From NCBI GenBank assembly GCA_951802195.1, contig OX637635.1, positions 682,001 through 746,000 of the forward strand: a stretch of DNA of 64,000 nt. Reading direction: 5' to 3'. The DNA is from Tausonia pullulans. Lineage: Eukaryota > Basidiomycota > Tremellomycetes > Cystofilobasidiales > Mrakiaceae. The translations under genes and the position numbers were made by a program. The stretch's first letter is position 1; every line of letters starts with the position of its first letter. Positions 54,748-64,000 of the stretch are shown here, piece by piece. A model generated the notes under the pieces. That model searched no databases, was not told the origin of the DNA, and saw only the letters and a program-made list of their open reading frames with translations.

Positions 54748-55256
54748 TTCCACTTTTCTCTCGCTTCCTCTCTCTCGCCTCCTCCCCCCTTTTCTCTCTG
54801 GCATCAGCTCGTTTCCTTTTTCTCTCTCTCCCTCATGGATACTTTGCTACCCCTCTGCTTTCTCTCTTTCTAGCATGCACACCCGCACCCTCCTCGTTTC
54901 TCCCCTTCCCCTGCCCCCCCCCCCCCCCCCCCCTCTTCCCCCTCCTTGCACTGAAGATTGTTCTCATCTCATCATGCCTTGATGCAACGCGGCATATACT
55001 CTTCAGCATAGCCAATGTGATCGGAGAACAACGAAAATGGAAGCGCAGACACGACCTAGACGTCAGATCTGTCTCGTCCACCTGTTCCTCCTGATCCAGC
55101 GTTCATAGGTTTTGCTCCATACCATCTCTCTTCTTTTCCAGATCCTCGCAGTGGTAAGACATCTGGTGACCATCGACCGAGACGCTCGCCGCCGTGTAGC
55201 TCGGCGGTGGGTCGAGGTGGTCGTCATTTCTAATCTATAATGTAAAGTATCTCCCG
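54748..55256. other. convergent 3' flank, MKK / glucosyltransferase
   Basis: This is a pyrimidine-rich 3' region followed by ordinary sequence. I see no gene. Confidence 0.5.
54914..54933 (+). repeat. C20 homopolymer downstream of the MKK gene
   Basis: Twenty C lie about 165 bp after the MKK stop, inside a long pyrimidine-rich 3' flank (54750-54955). Confidence 0.9.
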
Positions 55257-58200
55257 CTATCCTAGACCAAGCTCAAAGTCCCGCTTCGCCTTGCGATTGG
55301 TCTCCCTCTTCCGCTTCCTCACGATCTTCTTCTTGCTTGTAAGAGCCTCGAACCGTTCGAGGATGGCGTACATCTCTGGCTCGGTCGCGCGTGCCTCTTC
55401 GTCAATGCCGTCGGCCGTCCGGATGGACTTCAGACGGGATTCGTCGGTATCAGCGAAGAGAGATCGGCAAGAGAGGTATAGGCCCGTCAAAGGCGATATG
55501 AAGAGGGAGACGGCGCCGGCGGCAGGCATGACGCCAACTGGTGGCAGGAATAGTGACGTCAATGTCATGTCCCTGGGAGGGAGGAACGAAAGAAAAAAAA
55601 GTCTCACGGTTCACGAGCGAACGGCCGACACCTTTGGCGACTAGAAGCAGCAGGAGGGAGGGTTCAGAGCCATCTCGGAGGGCTTAAAGATGAAGTCAAA
55701 GCTCACCACCCAGAGCGCCGTGCTTGCGACTTCCCTTGGCCGGATCTCTACCGAGCCCGGCGATGCCGTCATGGAAGCCGAAATAGAACGACTGTGGATT
55801 TTGTCAGCCTCCTCATCATAGGGTATAGACGCGCGGAGCAAGCTCTCGCTACCTTGATCCCGACGCTCAGGCCGGAGCCGAAGCCGGTGACTCTGCGTCG
55901 TCGGCGGACCTTGGACCCATACACTTTTGGCAGATTGACGAAGCCCTCACTGAGGCCTATGGCGGTGTTTATGGCCGCTGCATAAAGGCAGGCCTCGTCA
56001 GCAACCTTGAAAGCCCGAAGAACGTGAGAGAAGTCCGGCTCTTACCCTTGGGGATCGTCGTGACAATTTTTGTGGCACCCGCGACCGGATCCGACGTCAA
56101 TTGACCAATACCGAGGATGGCAAGATCTTTGACAGCGTGCGCTGCGGCATGTAGAGAGCCAGTGACTGGGTCCGTTGCCTCCTTCCTGTCGAACCAGTGG
56201 ACCGGTCTAAGCTGTCTGAAAGCAGGCACCTGGGAGCAGAGAAACATGTTTCGACAGACTTTGTGTCGTATTCCTTCGAACGATGAAGCTGTAGTTTCTG
56301 TGGCTTGAGTTTGCCCTGCCGGATGAGGACTTGAGCCGCGAATGCTGAGAGTCGGAGGGCGTACTTGTGCGACCACCAGACTGCGACTCGCGAAGGGTCG
56401 ACGTCGCAGCTTGATTCAGAAACGGTCAGCGAGGTCGGCGACGGACCGGAAGTAACTAGTGGCTCACATCATATTCTAAGAGAAAATATGATTAGAGATC
56501 AATCCTCCAGCAGCAAGCGCGGAACCAAAGCAGGACTTACGTTGACGGGAAGATGGCGGTAGAAAGCGTCGACGGCCATCTTGACTCCATCCTGCCAGAG
56601 TCCACAGTGGTCAGCCAGCCAGCTGTCAGCCCCAATCTGGTATCTCCGCTCACCTCGCCACGAATCTTCTCTCCGAGCGCTCTCGCATTCGCAGCCGTTT
56701 CGTTCGAAAGCAAGAATCGGATTGCGGCGGCGAGATTAATCTCGTTGAGCTGCTTCGAGGGGATCGGGGTTGGGCCAGCGCCGGCTCGCTTGACCATCTG
56801 CCCCCAGAAGATCTGGTCACCGAAAAAGGGCACTAGATAACGAGAGGTCGGCTTTCTTATCGTCCACATAGTAAGATGGAGGACTCACCGATGAGCGTGG
56901 GGAGACCATTGAGGAGGCCAATCGCGGTCGTGCCTGCCCCACCGTGGTGGACAACGGCTGACATCCTATGAGAAAGAAGGGAATCCGATAAGCTGGAGGA
57001 CAAGATTCATCGAGGACAGCGGACGCACCTCGTGAAGAGATAATCATGTGGAACAGGAAAGTCTGTCTGTAACCAGTCAGTGTCGGTCTCTCAGATGAAG
57101 TAAAGTAGAGGGTGGGCACTGACTGAGAAGGAAAACATCCTCAGAGGCCGGGACATCGTCAAGTCCGGCCCAGCCAGTCGAGATGATTGCTCGCACCCCA
57201 GCGGAGCGGACGGCCTCGAACAGGATGCGCGACATGGCCTTGGGGTCCTTGACAGGGACAGAGCCGAAGCTGATAGTTGGTCAAGCTTTTGATCAGTCCA
57301 GGCAAGAGCATACATCTCCTAAAGAGATGGCCTAGTCACCCAATGTAGACTGGCTTAGATCCCGCCTGGAGAAAAGCCTCCAGACAATCTGGAGGCTTGT
57401 AATCAGAGGCGAGGTCGAGAAAGAAGAAGCCTGCAACGTCTGACCATACAAAGAGGGAACGATCAGCGGAGATTGGTGGGATCGTAAAAATTGACCGCGG
57501 GATATGAGCGCTCACCGAGATTGTGGCGCCAGTCCTTGGGCTTGGGAATTAGGCCGGGCGAGAACGAGTAGATCCACGGCAACTGGAGTGCTGATGTCAC
57601 ATTGTGTTCACTAAAAGGTTGAAGAAGAAAGATAGATCTCACCTTCAGCTGATCAAGTAGAGGCGCACCCGAGGGAGTCGAGAGAGGATCGAGTCCGAGA
57701 GTCTTAGTCCGGAAGACGTTGATCGAGTTGGAGAGGCCCTGCCAGGTAATTTGACTGGCAAGAGAGTATGAGAGGAAGTTGGCAAGCTTCGGCTCAGTCG
57801 TCTTGCTGTCGATCTGGACAAGGGGATGACAGAAGGACGATGTGGGTGTCCAAGGCATTGTGAACGTCATTTGAAGGGGAACTAGCGCGAGTGATGAGAT
57901 CAGTTAAAACTCTCGCGCGAGAGAAAGGCATCTCGAGATTGAAACCCACTGCCGAGGTATTCCGCGATGTGAATGTGGGAAAAGACGGGAGGATTGGCGA
58001 TGATGGCATCAGCGGCGAAGCGCTCCCCTGTGGCAGGATTCGGGTAAAGTGCTCCCTTGAAGGAGCCCGCCATGATCTGGAGCATCTTTGGTCAGCTTCC
58101 GACGCGAGCAGACAGAAGAGAGCGCTGACCTCGAAAACCATCTTGGTCTTTTTGGCGATGTCGCCATTTGTGAGGCTCTCGAAGCCAGGTATGAGGCCGG

Positions 58201-59024
58201 GGTCTGGAGAGACATAGAAAGTCAATGACGCCCCCCGCTCGTGCCAAGGGAGCTACTGTTTTACTTTTGACCATATAGCTGTAAATGCAAGATGTACGCT
58301 CTTTCAGACCCTGGCAGCATTGTGGGAGCCGATGCGCTGTTGACTCACCTCATGAGTTCTCGAGGATCGCCACCGATGTCGAAGAACTCGAGACGGCCCC
58401 TGCCGGCCTCGTACACGAATTTCTTAAACTCGGCGTGTGTACCTAGCCGGACACGGTGACCGTCCGCTGCAAGAGCGAGACCCAGAGCGATGTACGGCTG
58501 AACGTCGCCTGCAATTTGTCATCAGTCGGGCGCACACTTTCCTATACCTGAATAATGGTAATCGACTAACCTCTGGATCCGACAATCAGTAGAAGAATGC
58601 TCATCGTTGGCACACCGTGCCCTCCCCTCCCCTTCAGCGCGCGCTTTCCATTCTCCGCCTCCTGCGCCTCAGGCTCGACCTTCTCAGCCAGGTATTTCAA
58701 GAGGACATCCTCAGCCTTATCGAGCAGGGCGAAGTTGGCGTTGATGCGGCCGTTCATGCCGAGCTTGGCTGTCAAGTTTATGTCCCTGCTGGATAACTTG
58801 AGCCTGGACGGGTCTGCGACTGGGGTGACAGACAGGCACATATGAGCGGGGGTGCGTGCGTGCGAACCCATGCTGGCTCAGCACTCACCCTCAGGTCCGA
58901 GGACATCTTCATCTTGAGTGGGGTTGAAGCGGAGGGTCTCAATCTCTTGCGTACGATGAGTGGGTTCCGAGGACTGATCGTCCGATGACTCTGGCTCGGG
59001 GAGAGGTGGGAGAGGCCGATTCAT
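55257..59024 (-). CDS. sterol 3-beta-glucosyltransferase (UGT80/Atg26-like) with VPS13-like tail
   Basis: This GT1 UDP-glucosyltransferase likely makes sterol glucosides at membranes. After MNRPLPPLPEPESS comes a motif-poor N-region (LKLSSRDINLTAKLGMNGRI), then the start of the first Rossmann fold, ILLLIVGSRGDVQPYIALGL. DGHRVRLGTHAEFKKFV and FFDIGGDPRELM follow. The second fold has SFSPGLIPKPKDW, GSKPVYIGFGSVPVKDP, RAIISTGWAGLDDVP, VVHHGGAGTTAIGLLNGLPT and FGDQIFWGQMVKRAGAGPTP; the HHGGAGT-GDQ-W block is the UDP-sugar site. It lacks the PH and GRAM domains of Atg26. A C-terminal extension follows (SFYFGFHDGIAGLGRDPAKG; SRKHGALGVV), resembling the repeated GLVxxPxxGAKKEGxxGF units of VPS13 C-termini, seen in other fungal UGTs. 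It ends with basic KKKIVRKRKRETNRKAKR. Stop TAG at 55257-55259. About sixteen introns. Divergent from SEC15. Confidence 0.88.
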
Positions 59025-59910
59025 GCGCGAGGCTGTGGCTCCTGTGAGGGATGCTGGATGCAGCCGAGGAGGAGCTTGAGGAGGCCGTGGACGAGTCAGA
59101 GGAAGACGATAAGATGGAGGAGGAAGGGGGCGAGTGGGCGAGGCCGCGTTAAGTCGTCGTCTAGGCTACTGCTAGCGTAGGTGCCATAGAAAGAAGGCGG
59201 GTTCTGGAGAGAGGGAAGGCGAGACGCAGACAAGCGAGGCCATGCGAGTCAACAGGCTCCCCAGACCAAACAGCGGCATCGGAAGGCACAGCCGAGATCC
59301 GCGGTTGTCGCGGAGGAGGCCGCCTGTCCAGAGATTATCGACAGGTGGCAAGCACAGTAGAGAGGAATATCGTCGACCTGCGACTCTCTCTTGATATCAC
59401 CCTTTCTTTATATTGTAGGACTACTGACACGAAATCTATCCAGGATTTTCTCCCTTGTCGTCTCCCGCTCTACGCGGTTCCGAAATGCAGTGACAGACAG
59501 TGACAGATGCAGGCTGTGCTAACTTGCGTTTCAGTTGCGATGGCCGAGAGGGGCTAGTTGCGAGAGATATTTGAGCCTCTCTCGCCTAGTATGACGAAGA
59601 ATAGTTCGATAATTTTAGCGAGGTTGATCGCTACAGAGGAGATTCGCAGCAGAGAAACCTATCAGACGCGGATTTGCTAAGGCAGGTAATGCATGACCGG
59701 CTAGGAGCCAAGAGATTGAGAGGGAGAGGGAGAAGATCAAATCAGATACTTTCGGACACGGAAAAGTATAAGCTGGCGAGATTGAAAATTAGTGAGAGGT
59801 CTCTCATCGTCCGTAGCAACCGCTTCGACGCGCCACGCCTAAGCACTCTTCGTCGCCTCTCGTCGCCGCGTCAACATTCCCCAAACGACCATCCCTGTCT
59901 CTTCGCCCTC
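59025..59910. promoter_or_regulatory. divergent promoter, glucosyltransferase / SEC15
   Basis: These are 886 bp between divergent starts. The central part (59350-59780) is AT-richer than its flanks. I see no gene, and no site I can name. Confidence 0.4.
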
Positions 59911-62900
59911 ATGGCGGCCCCTACGCGTCGAAAGACTCACTTCAGCAACGTCGAGATTGAACAGCTTCTTTCCCAGGTCAGTCCCGAGCGTCTTGATCAA
60001 CTAGCTGGCCCTCCCCTTTGCATGCACAACGCGTCGACTCTCCTATCCCCTTCCTTCTTGACAACATGCATCGACTGCTGACACTGCTGCTTGTTCAGAT
60101 CACCCTTGCAGAGCCAGCCGCACCCTCCAGCTCGTCCGCCACGTCAATTCCTGGTCAGGGCCTCGTCCCGGCCGGCCAAGACAACTTCGAACCCCTCGGG
60201 GCCGTCATCAAGCAGCTGCACGATCAGGGCCTTGAGGATGTCTTCCTCCGGAGCCTGGGAAAGTTCGTCGAGGACAAGGAGAGCGAGATCGAGAAGATCT
60301 GCGGTGAGAACTATCAGGTGAGCGGGTGTCAGTGACGCCTAGGCACTCGCTTACATCCGAGACTCATCACGCGCCGCTCTTCCCCCCTTTGTAGGACTTC
60401 GTTTCGTCCATCTCGACGCTTTTGACCGTCAGACAGGGCACCGTCCATCTCCGGCATCGCATCGGTGAGCTGGACTCGCAGATGGGTCAGGTCGGCCAGG
60501 CTCTCATGGACAAGGTCCGTTGTCCTGAGCGTCTCGCGTCTTCATTCGTCGTTGGCGCGCCGACGACGTGATTCCGTCGGCCGGCTTCTGATCTCGGTCT
60601 TTCAACCTGCAGAAAAAAGCCCTCCTCAAGCAGCGATGTGTGGTCGAGAACCTCGACAACGCCATCGAGACGCTCCAATCGTGCCTCCGTGTTCTTGACC
60701 TCGTCAATCGCGTCGGAGAGATGATTCGCGAGGGCAAATACTGGGGCGCGCTTCGAGTCAGCTACCATCCTCATATTCAGACAACGAAGGGGAGAGGAGC
60801 TGATTTTTTTTCCTTCTCTCATCAGTCCCTCGATGATGTCCTCCAGCTTCCGCCATCTCCTCTCTCCCAAACGCCATTCTTTCTTCATATTCTCTCTTCT
60901 TTGCCCTCGTTGCGCTCTCAAGTCCGGGAGGCCGTCACGGCGTCTCAAAAGTCGTGGCTGTTTGACATTCGAAGTTCAAGCGGGCAGATTGGCAAGCTCG
61001 CGATTGACGAGATGAAGCGCCGGTCCAAGCGATGGAAGCTTCGCAAGGAGCGCGACCCAGCGGCCCTTGGTGGAGCCGCCAGGCTCGGGAGGGTTGGAGG
61101 GGCCGTCGAGAGCGTGCTTAACGAGCGGAATGAGTGTGCGTTCCCCACCATTTGCGGCTTAAGGCTTCCTGAAGCTGATACATCGTCCCAGTCGATGTCC
61201 TGGACAACGAGCACGTCAAGATCGACTTTAAGCCGCTTTATCAGTGCATCCACATCTACGACGCGCTTGATGCGCGTGCTGATCTCCAGCGGAACTATCA
61301 GGAGGATCGCAAGGTGCAGATATGCCCACCGGTACCCCCTAAATCCCCCGCTGATTGACTTTCATATTTGCGCCCCATTTCTAGACGCAAGCTAATCTCA
61401 TCCTCTCCCAACGGGCATCCGTGACGCCTGCGACGATCCTCATGGTTCTCCCCTCGCTTATGGAGGAGCTCATCGGCTTCTTCATCATCGAATCGCGCGT
61501 TCTCCGCTCGACGCGCGAATTCCGCTCCAGTCGAGACGTCGATGATCTCTGGGACGACATGTGCCAAAAGATCGTCACCATTGTCGGCGGAGGGCTCGAG
61601 GGATGCGAAGAGCTTGACACGTTCCTGGGTGTGAAGGAGCAGGTCCTCATGTTCATCCAGACGCTCGAGGTGAGCAGGTGATACTCGGACAGAGGGATCT
61701 TCATGGTGGACTGATTTCCCTCTTGATCGATTCAGGGCTTTCTTTACTCGGTAGATCAGCTCACGACGCTGCTCCTGACCCTTTTTGAGAGGTACTCGAA
61801 GCTGCTCGAGCGGCGATTCGCTGCCTCATTCGACGACGTGAGTTTCCTCACTTGAACTGCAACTGACAGGAAGATTGGTGACGGACGGACTTGCTCTCCT
61901 TCTAGGTCATTCTCAAGGACGACTATCAGCCGATGCAGGTCGACGATGCGGACGAGTTTAGCAAGATCATCAGCGTCTGCTGGATGAAGGAGGTCGATGT
62001 CGATGCGCTTCAACTGTCAGTGCCAGTGGGTGTCGTCCTTCGGCTTGACCACTCCCTGACTGGACTTGCCCCCCTCAACTAGTCAATCCTTCCCGCTTGC
62101 AATGCCCTTCTCGCAGGCCTACCCCATGTGCTGCATCGACATCCGCAACTTTGTTGACCTCTTCTACCAATTCGTTGACGGCGTCAGCAACCATCACAAG
62201 GACACCGATGAGCTTCTTCGCAAGGTCCGTCTGATCTCCCCCGCTCTTTTTCTCTTTCCCACTGTCGCTGACCATTCTCTTACTGGCCTTGCTTCCAGTC
62301 ACTCGACGAGATTCTCATCCACCACGTCAGCGAAAACATTGGAACTATGTTGAAGGGCATGAACAACCTATCGCAGATTGCCCAGGTGGTCATCAATCTT
62401 GAACACTTCAAGACAGCTTGCCTCGAGCTTGAAGTGGTGCTGATGAACCTCCGGTGGGTCCCGGTAACTTGTCGTGCTCCTCGTCTTGCCGCTGAATCTC
62501 ACCTTCCTCTCTTCATCTTTAGCGCGGCCCAGCGCGGTGGCTCCGTGCGACTATTTTCGCTCCCGTCATTCGACCAGACGCTCGCCATCGCCCAGCAGCA
62601 GATCTCAACCGTCATTGCCTCCAAGCTCGACGATTTCTTTGAGCTCGCAGAGCTTGACTGGACGCCTGCTCAACCGTCGGCGCGTGCGTCGGACTATATT
62701 GACGAGATGATCGGCTTCCTCAACAACTTCGTTGACGCCGTTCTTTCGGCACTTGAGGACGACGTCCGCGGGGAGACATACCGCCGGGCGTACAAGCACA
62801 TCGCCGACACGATGATCGGTTGGCTGTCAAGTCCAGACATCCCTCGTCTTAATGAAAACGCGCTCGCCAATATCGCCAAGGACGTGGCATTTATTGACCA

Positions 62901-63250
62901 GCAGATGCGTCGATTGGGCAAGGGTGACTTGGCCGAGTCTTTCAGCGAGCTCAAGCTCGTCAGTCGTTCTCTACTCTGCTGCCCCCCCCCCCTTCTTCCG
63001 CTGTGCTGACTGCTTTTGCGCTTGTCGGCAACAGACGACCTCTCTCATTCTCTCAGGTCAGCTGGGGGCCTACATCCAGAACCCAACCGTCCGCCGACAG
63101 AATGCGGCCGTCCAGCCCCGGCGCCTCTCCGCCGTGCTTACCAAACTCGCGCGATATGGGCTCGAGCGGCCAGGCCAAGCGAGGGAGTATGAGAAGGGTC
63201 AGGCTAGGCGCGTCCAGGCGGAGGAGGTCCGGCGAATGGCGGTGGCGTAA
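59911..63250 (+). CDS. SEC15: Sec15, exocyst complex subunit
   Basis: Sec15 is the exocyst subunit that binds the vesicle Rab (Sec4 in yeast) and tethers secretory vesicles at growth sites. The start MAAPTRRKTHFSNVEIEQLL opens the protein. Family blocks: LGAVIKQLHDQGLEDVFLRS, FVEDKESEIEKICGENYQDF, TVHLRHRIGELDSQMGQVGQ, NLDNAIETLQSCLRVLDLVN, REGKYWGALRSLDDV, then the C-terminal helical domain VLPSLMEELIGFFIIESRVL, RSSRDVDDLWDDMC, FSKIISVCWMKEVDVDALQL, YPMCCIDIRNFVDLFYQFVD, NLSQIAQVVINLEHFKTACL, YIDEMIGFLNNFVDAVLSAL and TTSLILSGQLGAYIQNPTVR. The last part carries charged EYEKGQARRVQAEEVRRMAV. The length of about 850 residues is normal. About eleven short introns. The stop TAA at 63248-63250 is 84 bp from the converging next gene. 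Confidence 0.93.
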
Positions 63251-63334
63251 GAGACTTGTGTTTGATGGGATTCTTGACGATCTTGATGACCTGCAACGAC
63301 GACTCACAGCCCGCGAGATTGACAGCATACATCG

Positions 63335-64000
63335 TCACCAGACCAGACCGCTCTTCCTCCCGGCCTCCATTTCCCTCTCGCCCAGTCTCCATAGGTACCC
63401 TTGTGAACTAACACCTGCACCACCTGTACCGCCCCTCGCCTCACCTGCCCACTCCGCCATCGTCGCCTTGGTCGCGACAATCGACAAGTTGGCCGCCTGT
63501 GCGCTTGCCCGCATCATCCTGCCGGATCTGCGGCCTGATGCTCCCATCCTCGAGCCCGACTCGGCCCCCTTGAGCAAGCGCTCGAGGTCGTCTGCGGCGA
63601 GAAGCGTCCGCATCGCGGGGGCGTAGTCGAGGATGAGCGCCGGAGAGGGCAGGAGCGGAGCCGGAGGGTCGATCTGAGGGGCGAGGAAGGTGAGAAGGGT
63701 GTCCAAGTGCGAGACCCTGCATGGGAAAGCGCATGTTAGCATCAAGATCACTAGGAGAGAGAGCGTGCTGCATACGACCATACCTCGCAGCGCTGAGCTC
63801 CACCGTGGTCGGTCGGGCCGGAGACGAGGCGAATGATGGCAGCTTGCCCCGAGTCGATGAATCAAAGACCCATCGCGCCAAGAGACCCGCCTCGAGCGCT
63901 ATCTCCCCCTCGCGACTCGTCTCAGCAAGGCCAGGTGCGAGCGGGTCGATGGTTGGCTTGGGCAAAAGGCCGTAGCCGGTCTCGTCGTCCGCCGAGGGCT
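63335..64000 (-). CDS. unrecognised gene, 3' part (continues beyond window)
   Basis: I do not recognise this. Two exons are visible on the minus strand: an upstream one open to the window edge (DETGYGLLPKPTIDPLAPGL; EIALEAGLLARWVFDSSTRG; LPSFASSPARPTTVELSAAR), and a downstream one after an intron at about 63719-63785 (VSHLDTLLTFLAPQIDPPAP; LILDYAPAMRTLLAADDLER; MRASAQAANLSIVATKATMA; AEWAGEARGGTG), ending GRKSGLVW at a TGA at 63335-63337. The frame is kept across the join and codon use is coding-like. The content is Ala/Leu/Arg-rich with predicted helices. Only the C-terminal approximately 200 residues are seen, so a domain may lie outside the window. Confidence 0.6.

Overview
This is a gene-dense nuclear segment of a fungus. 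Gene order, GC-rich coding sequence, many short introns (mostly 50-100 nt, GT..AG) and the protein families all fit a basidiomycete yeast or smut relative. Pucciniomycotina such as Microbotryomycetes is my best guess from style alone; I could not run a search. I saw no bacterial or viral segment, no tRNA or rRNA gene and no recognisable transposon. All gene models below are my own splicing by eye: outer ends are firm where I name the start and stop, while inner exon edges are approximate.

Left part (1-19.3 kb): the 3' end of DOM34/pelota, then STI1 (Hsp70-Hsp90 organising co-chaperone) on the plus strand. The giant spliceosomal gene PRP8 runs back toward them on the minus strand. A 2.7-kb stretch holding one unrecognised spliced gene candidate comes next, then HIR1 (histone chaperone) on plus.

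Middle (19.8-37.5 kb): an Srk1/Rck2-type kinase (minus), a weak gene candidate, a DUF1275 membrane protein (minus) divergent from a mitochondrial ETHE1/BLH-type metallo-beta-lactamase (plus), and an unrecognised spliced gene (minus). A decayed C-terminal piece of an amino-acid permease follows, then an intact amino-acid permease (plus) and a hemerythrin-domain (HHE) protein (minus).

Right part (38-64 kb): mitochondrial ribosomal protein bS18m (minus) and an NDUFA4/B12D-like respiratory subunit (plus) share one 351-bp divergent promoter. Next are a roughly 1,800-residue low-complexity protein of unknown role (minus), DBR1 lariat debranching enzyme (plus) and an Mkk1/2-type MAP kinase kinase (plus). 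A sterol glucosyltransferase with a VPS13-like tail (minus) is divergent from exocyst SEC15 (plus). The window ends inside a further minus-strand gene that I do not recognise.

Most genes are housekeeping and do not form one pathway. Local themes are RNA processing (PRP8, DBR1, DOM34), stress and cell-wall signalling (Srk1-like kinase, Mkk1/2) and mitochondrial function (ETHE1-like, bS18m, NDUFA4-like). I did not find a convincing new multi-gene system. The best leads are the microexons in PRP8 and in the HHE gene, the PPGF repeats at the Prp8 N-terminus, the three unrecognised spliced genes and the permease relic.
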